Positions 15,980 to 24,038 of a DNA stretch of 64,000 nt are shown here, one piece after another. The stretch's first letter is position 1, and the number at the start of each line of letters is the position of its first letter. The position numbers and the translations under genes were made by a program. This DNA is from RGIG3077 sp964490175 (GTDB lineage Bacteria; Bacillota; Clostridia; Oscillospirales; Ruminococcaceae), in assembly GCA_964490175.1 (NCBI GenBank), contig CAZBAI010000002.1, positions 34,732-98,731 on the forward strand, written 5' to 3'. The notes beneath the pieces are model-generated. The model did no database searches and was not told where the DNA came from. It saw only the letters and a list, made by a program, of their open reading frames with translations.

Positions 15980-16864
15980 TTAAGACAGTTTTGATTTGAG
16001 CCGTCTTTTTTTGTATTCTTCAAGCGGAAAGCCGTTTGAAATGTTCATCATTGTAAGCATTGCGAAAATGAACGCCTGCAAGCATCCGCTGAAAACATCA
16101 AAATATATCGAAAGCACAGCCGGAATACCGATTTGAAATATCGGAAAATCGGCCAATGTACCGGGCAGAGAGCCGAGTACCAGTGACGAAAGCGCACCGA
16201 GTGCCGCTGAAAGCAAAACGGATATCACCGTTCCCGAAAGGACGTTGCCGTAATGACGAAAGGTCATCGAAATCGGGGTGGAAAGCTCGCTTATCAGATT
16301 TATCGGCGCAAGCAGCGGCACAGGCTCTGTCAGCCCTTTTAAGTAATATAACGGGCCGCATTTGAGCTTGTAGTACATTATCAATATAAAAACGAGAATT
16401 GCCCAGCCGCCGACAATGTTTACATCCGAAGTCGGTGCAAACAGCCCGAAAAGCGACAAAAGGCTTGAAAATGCGGAAAGCGCCAAAATCGATATGACAA
16501 ACGGCGAATAGCCCGCAAAGTATTCGCCCATATTGTCCATAACGAGAGCGTCAACCTTTTCAACGATAAGCTCGGCAAAGTGTTGCCTTTTCAGCACGAT
16601 ATGCTCGGACATGCCGTGAGTAAGGTAAAGGCATATAAAGAAAACCGATACAATTACGATAACAGAGTTTACCTGCGCTTCGGTTATCGGCAGATTTTGA
16701 ATCGGCATTTTTATTGTGAAGTAAATTCGTGCCCCTGTCAGAGTAATGCCTTCGGTTTTCGGCTTTGTCAGCACGCAAAGTACAATTCCGCACAAAATCG
16801 GCAAAATCATCATAATTATATAGAATATATCCAGCGCTTTGAATTTTCGGCTGAGAGTTTGCAA
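15980..16864 (-). CDS. atpB: ATP synthase Fo a subunit
   Basis: A stator subunit of about 294 residues with at least five membrane helices. The essential Arg lies in PISMTFRHYGNVLSGTVISV, the equivalent of the canonical LRLFGN helix. Another conserved stretch is LISELSTPIS. It forms the ion half-channels next to the c-ring. The TTG at 16864 is preferred because AGAGG lies 8 bases upstream; the in-frame GTG at 16873 overlaps that site and would add three residues. It follows atpI after 27 bases from this start. Confidence 0.93.
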   Translation of the reverse strand: MQTLSRKFKALDIFYIIMMILPILCGIVLCVLTKPKTEGITLTGARIYFTIKMPIQNLPITEAQVNSVIVIVSVFFICLYLTHGMSEHIVLKRQHFAELIVEKVDALVMDNMGEYFAGYSPFVISILALSAFSSLLSLFGLFAPTSDVNIVGGWAILVFILIMYYKLKCGPLYYLKGLTEPVPLLAPINLISELSTPISMTFRHYGNVLSGTVISVLLSAALGALSSLVLGSLPGTLADFPIFQIGIPAVLSIYFDVFSGCLQAFIFAMLTMMNISNGFPLEEYKKRRLKSKLS

Positions 16865-16891
16865 TTTTTTCACCTCTGTATGTTATGCGCC

Positions 16892-17281
16892 TTATTTTTT
16901 TAAAAAAAACATCTTCATTCCGATAGCGATTCTCGGAAAAACAAGCGGAATGAGCAGTGCTATTGTGTTAAATATCGGAGCGAGAGTGCCGATTGCGGCA
17001 ATTATTATCAGCAGCAAATAACGCAGACTTTGCGAAAGTTTAACGGTGTTTGCAGCTTCCTTTTCATCCTTTGTCACTGCGGATTGAATTGTCAATCCCA
17101 TAAGATAAAAATTAGCAACAGCGGAAAAAAGTCCGAGAAGATTCCCGAGAATAACGGTATAATCCCATTTGCCGATAATCAAAAAAACCGACTGCATAAC
17201 CGCACTCAAAATAAGCCCTGTCAGCGCAATGTATTTGGTTTCGTCGATTACGGCAGGCTGAACGTTTTTAAACAGCTTCAT
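16892..17281 (-). CDS. atpI: ATP synthase subunit I-like membrane protein
   Basis: A 129-residue protein with four hydrophobic helices (for example ALTGLILSAVMQSVFLIIG, LLGLFSAVANFYLMGLTI, YLLLIIIAAIGTLAPIF). First position in an atp operon and this topology fit the AtpI/UncI family. AtpI is thought to assist c-ring assembly or ion supply and is poorly conserved in sequence. The assignment therefore rests on size, topology and position. GAGGTGACAAGG precedes the ATG. Confidence 0.82.
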   Translation of the reverse strand: MKLFKNVQPAVIDETKYIALTGLILSAVMQSVFLIIGKWDYTVILGNLLGLFSAVANFYLMGLTIQSAVTKDEKEAANTVKLSQSLRYLLLIIIAAIGTLAPIFNTIALLIPLVFPRIAIGMKMFFLKK

Positions 17282-17338
17282 ATCCTTGTCACCTCACAAA
17301 ACAAGAGTAATAAGGCAACCGCCTGTCTGTATGTTAAG

Positions 17339-17367
17339 ATTTTATCACTCATGCTTACTTTATGCAA
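17339..17367 (-). promoter_or_regulatory. atp operon promoter
   Basis: On the minus strand, TTGCAT (17362-17367) and TAAAAT (17339-17344) are 17 bases apart, about 58 bases before atpI. Confidence 0.65.
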
Positions 17368-17417
17368 TATTTTAATTTTTAAACTTTTGTTACTTTAAAA
17401 ATGTTTAAATCAAAAAA

Positions 17418-17969
17418 TCAAATTTCAAGACTGTGCTTTGCATATGTCGAAAAGTCGGCAAGGTTTTTCCATTCAAAAATTTTGCCGTCAAAGGTCATGT
17501 AGCTGTGTGGCGAGCCTTCTTTCGGGATTGAAACCGAGCCGGGATTCATGTATATAAATGTATCGTGAATTTCCGATTTCGGAATATGCGTGTGTCCGCA
17601 AAGCAAAATATCGCCGTATTTAAGCGTTGCTATCGATTCTTGATTTATTTTGTGCCCGTGTGTTGCGTAAATAACGTTATTGCCCGATGCAATCACGGCA
17701 TATTCGGCGAGGATGGGAAATTCAAGCACCATTTGGTCAACCTCGCTGTCGCAGTTGCCTCTAACGCATAAAATCTCATGCTTTATGCTGTTAAGCATTT
17801 TCAAAACCTGTTTTGGGTCATATTTTTCGGGCAAATCGTTTCTCGGTCCGTGATAGAGCAAATCGCCGAGCAAGAGCATTCTGTCGGCGTTTTCTTTTTT
17901 ATAAGCGCAAAGCAGCATTTCGCAATAATGCGCCGAGCCGTGAATATCGGAGGCAATTAACCATTTCAT
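17418..17969 (-). CDS. YfcE-type metallophosphoesterase
   Basis: A 183-residue metal-dependent phosphodiesterase of the YfcE/MJ0936 kind. Metal-binding motifs are in order: SDIHGSAHYCE (D-x-H), LLLGDLLYHGP (G-D), VRGNCDSE (G-N-C-D), ATHGHKI (H-G-H) and LCGHTHIP (G-H-T-H). Family members hydrolyse simple phosphodiesters in the cytoplasm; the true substrate is usually unknown. The ATG at 17969 is chosen because GAGGAG lies just upstream; a TTG at 17984 overlaps that site. It lies 11 bases downstream of the decarboxylase gene. Confidence 0.92.
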   Translation of the reverse strand: MKWLIASDIHGSAHYCEMLLCAYKKENADRMLLLGDLLYHGPRNDLPEKYDPKQVLKMLNSIKHEILCVRGNCDSEVDQMVLEFPILAEYAVIASGNNVIYATHGHKINQESIATLKYGDILLCGHTHIPKSEIHDTFIYMNPGSVSIPKEGSPHSYMTFDGKIFEWKNLADFSTYAKHSLEI

Positions 17970-17980
17970 AAAATTTCTCC

Positions 17981-19315
17981 TCAAATTACAACATCGATTT
18001 TATCGATATTGCAGTGTTTTAAAAGTTTGATATCGTTTTGCGTGATTATTTCGCCGCTGATAACAACAGGCACGGCAGGCGGGCAGGAAACAAGCGGCAT
18101 GGCGCAAATTTTACCTAATGCGTCATCTATTGCAACGCTTTTGTGTTTTGAAAGCATTGCCTGCCTGATTGAAAGTGCGACTTCGTGCTTTTGCGTATAC
18201 ATCGGTGCGGAAAAAGTCGGCGTGTGTTTTTTAACGCTTAAAAGCGCACAATACAGCCTTTCAAAGTCGTTATCCGTATTGAAAGGCGATGTCATCATAA
18301 CAAGATAATCATCATCGGCAAATTCATGTTCAATGCCGTGCTTTTTCAGCGTATCGCAAAGCTCGGTTGATACAAAGCCGGTTTTTTTTATGTCGATCAC
18401 AATTTTTAACTTTTCGCCCATTAGAATGCAAATGCTGTTTTCTTTTAAACGCTTTTTTAAATCATCGATTTTTGCAATGCATTTATTTAAGTCATTTGCA
18501 AAATGATTTTCAAGATAATCATTGCACGAATCAAGCGACTGCAAAATCAAATATGAAGGACTTGTCGAAGCAAAAAGCGAAAGCGCCGAGCGTGCGTTTT
18601 GGCAATAATGCGCCGAATTTTTTGAAATATGCAGATATGCACCGCCGGTTAAAACAGGTAGCGTTTTGTGTGCCGAATCACAGCAGATATCCGCACCGAG
18701 GTTTATAGGGTGCAAATTTTCATTTGAAAATGCAAGATATGCGCCGTGCGCATTATCGACCAGCAGGGGAATGCCGTGATTTTTGCAAACAGCCGCAATT
18801 GCTTTGATATCGAGAATGTGACCTAAATAATCGGGCGATGTTACAAATACCGCATCAAATAAATCGCCCGATTCGGCAAGTGCGTTTTCGACATCTGCCG
18901 CATTGATGTGAGCAGAGCATATGTGGCTTGAAGCTTTTGGGTATATCCAGCTGATTTGCAAATCAAGCAATGCCGCTGAGTGCACAAAGGCTTTGTGCAC
19001 ATTTCTTGCCGCAAGTATGTGCGTTTTGCCAAGCGGCTTATCCATAGCGATTATCGCAAGCATGGCGTTTATGCAAAGCGACGAGCCTTGTGTTGAATAA
19101 TAGGTGTGCGCCGTGCCAAACAGTTGAGATGCATTATCTTCGCTTTGCTTGATTATGCCGATATCGTCGCTGTAAAGTACATCTGCACCGCCTATTTCGG
19201 TGATATCAAGCGCTTCACAGCCCAATATGTTTTTGCCCTTGTGCCCCGGCATATGCATTCTTACCGGCTGTGACAAAGCATAATTTTGCACAAAATCACA
19301 AATCGGTTTATTCAT
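17981..19315 (-). CDS. Orn/Lys/Arg decarboxylase family PLP enzyme
   Basis: A 444-residue fold-type I PLP enzyme of the compact Orn/Lys/Arg decarboxylase group. It starts MNKPICDFVQNYALSQPVR, followed by the typical MPGHKG motif (residues 22-27). The PLP Lys lies in DICCDSAHKTLPVLTGGAYL. C-terminal features include VVSCPPAVPVVISGEIIT, the AYPPGIP-like segment of the family. It would decarboxylate a basic amino acid to a polyamine precursor; Arg and Lys are the usual substrates of short Firmicutes forms. The ATG at 19315 has GGAAG upstream and overlaps the SCIFF maturase stop by eight bases. Confidence 0.9.
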   Translation of the reverse strand: MNKPICDFVQNYALSQPVRMHMPGHKGKNILGCEALDITEIGGADVLYSDDIGIIKQSEDNASQLFGTAHTYYSTQGSSLCINAMLAIIAMDKPLGKTHILAARNVHKAFVHSAALLDLQISWIYPKASSHICSAHINAADVENALAESGDLFDAVFVTSPDYLGHILDIKAIAAVCKNHGIPLLVDNAHGAYLAFSNENLHPINLGADICCDSAHKTLPVLTGGAYLHISKNSAHYCQNARSALSLFASTSPSYLILQSLDSCNDYLENHFANDLNKCIAKIDDLKKRLKENSICILMGEKLKIVIDIKKTGFVSTELCDTLKKHGIEHEFADDDYLVMMTSPFNTDNDFERLYCALLSVKKHTPTFSAPMYTQKHEVALSIRQAMLSKHKSVAIDDALGKICAMPLVSCPPAVPVVISGEIITQNDIKLLKHCNIDKIDVVI

Positions 19316-20687
19316 TTTCTTCCGATTGTGCAACCTGAAGCATTACGGCGCATTCGATTCTTTTCTTGAAAAGCTCACAGCCGTATTTATAAACGCCGTT
19401 GACGCTACCTGTTGCGTGATAAGCGTTTGCGGCACAACCGCCCGAACAATAAAGCTTTGCCCAGCAGGATTTACATTCTTCCTTTGCGTATGCATTGCAC
19501 TTTCTGAATTGCTCCTGCACCTGCGTGTTTGTAACGCCATCGAATATATTGCCCAAGCTGTATTTTCCATCACCGACAAATTGGTGACAGGGGAAAAGTT
19601 CGCCCCACGGGGTGACTGCCATATATTCCGTTCCCGAACCGCAGCCTGTAATGCGCTTGTATATGCACGGACCGTTTTTCAAATCGAGCATATAGTGATA
19701 AAATGTAAACGGACGACCTTGTTTTCGGCGCTTTAGCATTTCCTTTGCAAGAATTTCATATTGCTCGAAAAGCACGGGCAAATCTTCATCGGTTAGGGCG
19801 TATGGGTCGTTTGGCGGGCAAACCACAGGTTCCATGCTAAGCTCGGTAAAGCCTAAATCCGCCATATGAAATAAATCGTTTGTAAAATCGATGTTGCTGT
19901 GGGTAAACGTCCCCCTCATATAGTAATCCTTGCCGCCTCGCTTTTCGACAAGGCGTTTGAATTTCGGTACAATCGTGTCATAACTGCCCTTGCCGCTGTA
20001 ATCAACACGAAAACGGTCGTTTGTTTCTTTTCTGCCGTCAAGGCTCAAAACAACATTGCTCATTTCCTTATTTAAAAAGTCGATAATTTCGTCATCTAAA
20101 AGCACGCCGTTTGTTGTGAGAGTGAAGCGAAAATTCTTGTTGTGCTGTTTTTCAATGCTTCTTGCGTAGGCGACCAGTTGCTTTACGACTTCAATGTTCA
20201 TCAAAGGCTCGCCGCCGAAAAAGTCAACTTCAAGGTTGCGGCGTGTGCCGGAATTTTCAATAAGAAAATCAAAAGCACGTTTGCCGACTTCAAATGACAT
20301 AAGCGCACGTTCGCCTTGATATTTGCCTTGGCTTGCAAAGCAATATGAGCAGTTGAGGTTGCAGGTGTGTGAGATATGCAGGCAAAGCGCCTTAATAATG
20401 CGGCTGTTGTTTTTATAGTCATATGCGAGTTTCTCAAATTCATCTTCCGAGAAAAGCAAGCCGTTTTCTTCAAGCTCTTTTATATCATTTAAGCATTCTT
20501 CGATTTCTTCTCGGGTGACATCCGGCAAATCTTTATATTTTTTTAAAATTGTCGAAATGATTTCGCTTTCGCTTTCGGTTTTAAAAAGCGATATTATGTC
20601 ATATGCAACATCGTCAACACTGTGCACCGAACCGCTGCACGTATCAAGCACAATGTTGTATCCGTTTAATTTATACTGATGTACCAT
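19308..20687 (-). CDS. scfB: SCIFF peptide maturase, radical SAM with SPASM domain
   Basis: A 459-residue radical SAM enzyme that forms Cys-to-alpha-carbon thioether links in the SCIFF peptide (ranthipeptide class). An N-terminal peptide-recognition region (residues 1-95, MVHQYKLNGYNIVLDTCSGS) precedes the CX3CX2C cluster motif C109-C113-C116 (SHTCNLNCSYCF). DFFGGEPLMN is the GGE motif for SAM binding. The C-terminal SPASM part binds auxiliary 4Fe-4S clusters: CGSGTEYMAVTPWGELFPCHQ, KCNAYAKEECKSCWAKLYCSGGC. The ATG at 20687 has GAGGAAT upstream. The precursor gene lies 129 bases upstream in the same direction. Confidence 0.96.
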   Translation of the reverse strand: MVHQYKLNGYNIVLDTCSGSVHSVDDVAYDIISLFKTESESEIISTILKKYKDLPDVTREEIEECLNDIKELEENGLLFSEDEFEKLAYDYKNNSRIIKALCLHISHTCNLNCSYCFASQGKYQGERALMSFEVGKRAFDFLIENSGTRRNLEVDFFGGEPLMNIEVVKQLVAYARSIEKQHNKNFRFTLTTNGVLLDDEIIDFLNKEMSNVVLSLDGRKETNDRFRVDYSGKGSYDTIVPKFKRLVEKRGGKDYYMRGTFTHSNIDFTNDLFHMADLGFTELSMEPVVCPPNDPYALTDEDLPVLFEQYEILAKEMLKRRKQGRPFTFYHYMLDLKNGPCIYKRITGCGSGTEYMAVTPWGELFPCHQFVGDGKYSLGNIFDGVTNTQVQEQFRKCNAYAKEECKSCWAKLYCSGGCAANAYHATGSVNGVYKYGCELFKKRIECAVMLQVAQSEENE

Positions 20688-20763
20688 TTGATTCCTCACT
20701 TTATAATGACGGGGCAAGCCCCTTATTGAATGATAGGACAAGCCCTTTATTGAAATTAAAACT

Positions 20764-20803
20764 AAAACGCCGCCTTTATATTAAAGACAGCGTTTTTTTG
20801 AAT
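20764..20803 (-). terminator. Terminator or attenuator between SCIFF and its maturase
   Basis: A 13-bp stem with two G-T pairs (AACGCTGTCTTTA against TAAAGGCGGCGTT on the minus strand), then a T-rich tail. It would let the peptide mRNA outnumber the maturase mRNA. Confidence 0.6.
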
Positions 20804-20816
20804 GTTCACAAAAGAT

Positions 20817-20966
20817 TTACTTGTTGTTTTTGTTTTCACACTTCTGATTTGCAACGCCGCATGATGTTTTGCAGGCAGACTGGCACGAGGTCTGGCATTC
20901 GCCGCAGCCGCCGGTCTTAACTGTATTTGTGACGTTTCTTGTTTCAATAGTTTTGATTCTCTTCAT
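20817..20966 (-). CDS. scfA: SCIFF ranthipeptide precursor (six Cys in forty-five)
   Basis: A 49-residue peptide beginning MKRIKTIETRNVTNTVKTGG, followed by CGECQTSCQSACKTSC and a final Cys at 43, then QKCENKNNK. The six Cys are C21, C24, C28, C32, C36 and C43. This is the near-universal clostridial SCIFF peptide. Its Cys residues are joined to acceptor residues by the adjacent radical SAM maturase. AAGGAG precedes the ATG. It has its own promoter and a weak terminator before the maturase. The biological role of SCIFF peptides is not firmly settled; quorum-type signalling has been proposed for ranthipeptides. Confidence 0.97.
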   Translation of the reverse strand: MKRIKTIETRNVTNTVKTGGCGECQTSCQSACKTSCGVANQKCENKNNK

Positions 20967-21025
20967 CGGAAAATACTCCTTTTTATATTATTGAGCGATT
21001 TGTAAAGCTCTTTAGCTCTTTACGT

Positions 21026-21054
21026 ATTCTAACATATTACTTTAAAATTGTCAA
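21026..21054 (-). promoter_or_regulatory. SCIFF promoter
   Basis: On the minus strand, TTGACA (21049-21054), 17 bases, TAGAAT (21026-21031), 60 bases before the SCIFF start. Confidence 0.7.
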
Positions 21055-21095
21055 TAGCAAATCCGCACCGTATTTATCAATAAAAAGTAATTTTA

Positions 21096-22241
21096 TTACT
21101 GCAAAGAGATTTCGTCGCTGTGCGCTTCGTATAACGGAAGCGAGCCTACAATCATTGTATCATAATCTCCGCAATCGTCAACACCGTTTGATGTCCACAC
21201 AAAAATGCCGTCCCATCCGTTGTCGTAAGCGCCCTGATATTTTTCAAGTGCATCGCCTTGATCATCGGAAGCGGGGCATTCGCCGATTACGCTTGGGCGA
21301 TCGTTTGAAAGTCCGAAGGCTTCCGGCGAGTTTTCATATGCAGTGCCGTACCATTGTGACTGCCAGCTGTAATAATGCGTTGAATAAAAATCAAGATATC
21401 CCAAATCGCTGCCGGATTCTTGAATCAACAATTCATCGCAAACCATGTTTCCGCTTCGCATATCCGAGTTGTATTTAACAGTGGCAATGCCGACCGTTAC
21501 AAGAACATCTGTGCTTTCATGAATTGCGGCGGCGCTTTTGCCGAAATAGCTTGCCATATATTCCCAGCCGATGTTGCCGCATTCGGAGTTTTCATAAACC
21601 CAATCCGGCTCATTCATAAGGTCAATGCTCCATAAATAAGGGTTATCGTCATATCTTTCCGCAAACGGCTTGATATAGCCTTGAACAAAGCTGTCGATAT
21701 TATCATCGCTCATTATCATGTTCCGCCAGCAGGAATAATTTCTGTTAGAGGACTTGAAGTGGTCGAATGAAAGCATTGTCGCCATTATGTAAATTCCGTG
21801 TTTTTTGGCAATTTCAAAAAGGGCGTCGCAGTCGTTCCAGTGCTTGTCGGTGACTTCTTTGAAGCTACCGTCGGCATTTAGTTTTACACCGATCATATCA
21901 CTGCAATTAAACCATATTCTGCATGAATTTATGCCGGCTTTTTTTAAATCGGCAAAATGCCCGTCCCAAAAAGCTTCGTCAAAATCACCGCCGAAATCGT
22001 TCCAGTTATCCCAAGGGGCATTTGCTCCGTTAAACCAAATTTTGTTGCCGTTTCTGTAAAAATCCGTTCCGTCAACGGTGATTGTCAGCTCGTCGATTTG
22101 AGCTTCGGTGAGATTTACAGTCGATGAGCTTGAAGCGTCGCTTTCGCTCTTGTCGCCATCGGCGCAAGCGCATAAATTTGCACAAATTGCGAATGCAAGT
22201 GTTAACGCAGTCGCTTTTTTAATAATTTTTGAAAATTCCAT
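21096..22241 (-). CDS. GH5-like glycoside hydrolase lipoprotein
   Basis: A 381-residue secreted lipoprotein. Residues 1-24 form a lipoprotein signal (KKATALTLAFAICANLCAC) with Cys as the lipidation site. A low-complexity acidic/Ser linker follows, then a TIM-barrel hydrolase. Landmarks are FNGANAPWDNWNDFGGDFD, KKAGINSCRIWFNCSDMIG, the acid/base Glu in DLMNEPDW and the nucleophile Glu in SVIGECPASDD. This pattern fits GH5 mannanase/cellulase-type enzymes and close clan A relatives. It would act on plant polysaccharide outside the cell. The ATG at 22241 gives the cleanest signal peptide, although the strongest Shine-Dalgarno-like AAGGAG lies about 45 bases further upstream. Confidence 0.85.
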   Translation of the reverse strand: MEFSKIIKKATALTLAFAICANLCACADGDKSESDASSSSTVNLTEAQIDELTITVDGTDFYRNGNKIWFNGANAPWDNWNDFGGDFDEAFWDGHFADLKKAGINSCRIWFNCSDMIGVKLNADGSFKEVTDKHWNDCDALFEIAKKHGIYIMATMLSFDHFKSSNRNYSCWRNMIMSDDNIDSFVQGYIKPFAERYDDNPYLWSIDLMNEPDWVYENSECGNIGWEYMASYFGKSAAAIHESTDVLVTVGIATVKYNSDMRSGNMVCDELLIQESGSDLGYLDFYSTHYYSWQSQWYGTAYENSPEAFGLSNDRPSVIGECPASDDQGDALEKYQGAYDNGWDGIFVWTSNGVDDCGDYDTMIVGSLPLYEAHSDEISLQ

Positions 22242-22387
22242 CAAATATTTTGACTTTTCAATATATACAATATAGAAAAGCCGAGAACTCCTTTCGCATA
22301 ATATCAACATATTGACTATGATAACACATATCGGAGCGCATTTCAAGGTTAATATAAAATTTAACAAATATTTATTTAAAAAAAGTG

Positions 22388-22416
22388 TTGACAAATCTCA
22401 AACGGTGTGATATAAT
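22388..22416 (+). promoter_or_regulatory. Promoter of the LRR lipoprotein
   Basis: TTGACA (22388-22393), 17 bases, TATAAT (22411-22416): full consensus. The leader contains GAGGAGCTG twice (22451-22459 and 22472-22480); the second is the ribosome site. Confidence 0.75.
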
Positions 22417-22482
22417 GTTCTAACGTAAGCGGAACAAATGTGCGCTGCGTTGAGGAGCTGTCAGAGAATTAGAGGAGCTGTT

Positions 22483-23295
22483 ATGATAAATAAGCGTTAT
22501 TTTGCTGTATTGTTATCTGCCTTTCTTCTCACGTTTTCCCTCGCTTCTTGCAAAGCTTCTTCCGATACTGACGATGACGGCTTTAATACCGATGTCGTCG
22601 TTTCCGATGCTGTCGATTATAACGTTGAGGATATTCCGGCAGCACCCTCTTCGGATTTCGCTTATGTCGTGAGTGATTCAAAGGTTTTTATCACTCGTTA
22701 TAACGGTCACGCCGCCGAGGTGGCGGTTCCGTCGCAAATTGATGAAATGCAGGTTACTTCAATACTTTCATCTGCATTTTTCGGAAATGAAGAACTGTGT
22801 GCGATAGTTATACCCGAGGGTGTTACCTCAATTAAAGACAACGCCTTTTACGATTGCTCGTCGCTTGTGTTTGTTTCACTTCCCTCAACGCTTGATTTGC
22901 TCGGTGAAAGTGTTTTTGCCAATTGCACTTCGCTTCAATCGCTTACATTGCCGAGTCGCATTTCTCAAATACCCAAGCGTTGTTTTTACGGCTGTACTTC
23001 GCTGAAAGAAGTAGTAATGGGTTCTCATGTCGGTCATATCGGTGATTATGCGTTTGCTGAGTGTGATTCGATTGTAGGTTTATCATTGTCTGATACAATT
23101 GTTTCAATCGGTGAATTTGCCTTTTTCAACTGTGAGAATTTATCTGCCGTTCAATTTTACGGCGACACCGTGTTCGCTAAAACCACGTTTTTGCAAACGC
23201 CGCAACTCACGCTTTATGTAAACAAAGGCTCACAGCCATATGAGCTTGCTACTCAATACCACATATCATATATGGTCAATAACACGATATCTTAA
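22483..23295 (+). CDS. Leucine-rich repeat (BspA-like) lipoprotein
   Basis: A 270-residue surface lipoprotein. The signal peptide ends in the lipobox LASC (Cys about residue 23), followed by an acidic linker (SDTDDDGFNTD). Residues 75-240 hold about six BspA-type LRR units (LRR_5), each of the form G-x-T-S-I-x-D-x-A-F-x-x-C-x-S-L, for example EGVTSIKDNAFYDCSSLVFV and LPSRISQIPKRCFYGCTSLK. Such proteins often bind other proteins or surfaces; the ligand is unknown. AGAGGAG precedes the ATG, and the upstream in-frame ATG at 22438 lacks a ribosome site. Confidence 0.88.
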   Translation: MINKRYFAVLLSAFLLTFSLASCKASSDTDDDGFNTDVVVSDAVDYNVEDIPAAPSSDFAYVVSDSKVFITRYNGHAAEVAVPSQIDEMQVTSILSSAFFGNEELCAIVIPEGVTSIKDNAFYDCSSLVFVSLPSTLDLLGESVFANCTSLQSLTLPSRISQIPKRCFYGCTSLKEVVMGSHVGHIGDYAFAECDSIVGLSLSDTIVSIGEFAFFNCENLSAVQFYGDTVFAKTTFLQTPQLTLYVNKGSQPYELATQYHISYMVNNTIS

Positions 23296-23317
23296 CGGCT
23301 AAGCCGCTAAAATATAT

Positions 23318-23394
23318 GTGCCCGTAGCTCAGCCGGATAGAGTGACTGGCTACGAACCAGTAGGTCAGGGGTTCGAATCCCTTCGGGCACGCCA
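23318..23394 (+). tRNA. tRNA-Arg (anticodon ACG)
   Basis: A 77-base tRNA with encoded CCA (23392-23394). The acceptor stem is GTGCCCG with CGGGCAC and the discriminator is G. The anticodon arm is ACTGG-CTACGAA-CCAGT, giving anticodon ACG (read as ICG, CGN codons). The T arm contains GGTTCGAATCC. Confidence 0.97.
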
Positions 23395-23412
23395 GCAACC
23401 GCACGTTGCACG

Positions 23413-23452
23413 AATTTCGGATTTTGCTTTGCAAAGTCCGATTTTTGTTTTT
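23413..23452 (+). terminator. Terminator after tRNA-Arg
   Basis: An 11-bp stem (TCGGATTTTGC with GCAAAGTCCGA, one G-T pair) followed by ATTTTTGTTTTTG. Confidence 0.7.
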
Positions 23453-23563
23453 GCCACGAAGATTTTACCTTTTTGCGCTTTTTATCTAAGCTTTATTTAT
23501 GCTGTGCAATTTGTAAAGCCAAGATAAATATGCTGAATTTTACGTTAAATTTACTTTTGCCTA

Positions 23564-23592
23564 TTGCAAAATGTAAAATTCTGTGTTACAAT
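23564..23592 (+). promoter_or_regulatory. Promoter of the cobalamin operon
   Basis: TTGCAA (23564-23569), 17 bases, TACAAT (23587-23592), about 25 bases upstream of the riboswitch P1 stem. Confidence 0.65.
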
Positions 23593-23616
23593 ATTACAAA
23601 TTTAATATGATAACAG

Positions 23617-23817
23617 AAGATACGGTTTGAAAAGTTGTTTGCTGAGTAAATGTAAAAGGAAATCCGGTTCGAGCCCGGAACAACCGCCATTACTGTATTT
23701 GATGGATTTAGCTTGCTTTCATGCTTTTGGGCTTTGTTGATGTGTGCCCTGAAAAGCTAAGCTTTTTGCGGTATGTTTTTACCGCTGTCATCATAAGTCA
23801 GGAACCTGCCGTGTCTT
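23617..23817 (+). ncRNA. Cobalamin (B12) riboswitch aptamer
   Basis: The P1 stem pairs AAGATACGG (23617-23625) with CCGTGTCTT (23809-23817). The conserved core is seen as AAAAGGAAATCCGGTTCGAG and CCCGGAACAACCGCCATTACTG, corresponding to the class-I pattern of a G-rich lead, a CCGG arm and GCCACTG. The 3-prime consensus AGTCAGGAACCTGCC lies at 23796-23810. It heads an ECF transporter operon, so adenosylcobalamin or another corrinoid should lower expression. Confidence 0.92.
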
Positions 23818-23940
23818 TTTCGGGTCAACACAGCTTTGGTGTGAAGAGTGCAACCGGTTTATCAAACTGAAAATTCGGCTTTGTATTTTGCATCTTCACT
23901 CAATATACAGCTGCTGTGTTTTTTGTTCGGTTTATCAGTT

Positions 23941-23982
23941 GTGCCCTGTCAGCCATTTTTACGGTTGACAGGGCTTTTTTGT
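23941..23982 (+). terminator. Riboswitch-controlled terminator
   Basis: A strong 12-bp stem with one G-T pair (GCCCTGTCAGCC 23943-23954, GGTTGACAGGGC 23963-23974) followed by a T-run, between the aptamer and the first gene. It is the likely expression platform. The 160 bases between aptamer and hairpin would hold the antiterminator, including a run around ACAGCTGCTGTG. Confidence 0.8.
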
Positions 23983-24038
23983 TTAAAAACAGTGATTTGG
24001 TTATCTGCCGATTTTAATATGAATGGGGGAAATGTGAA

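Noticed and set aside
20700..20757. CRISPR array fragment
   Set aside because: Only two imperfect short units with a spacing of a few bases; no spacers of regular length and no cas genes in the window.
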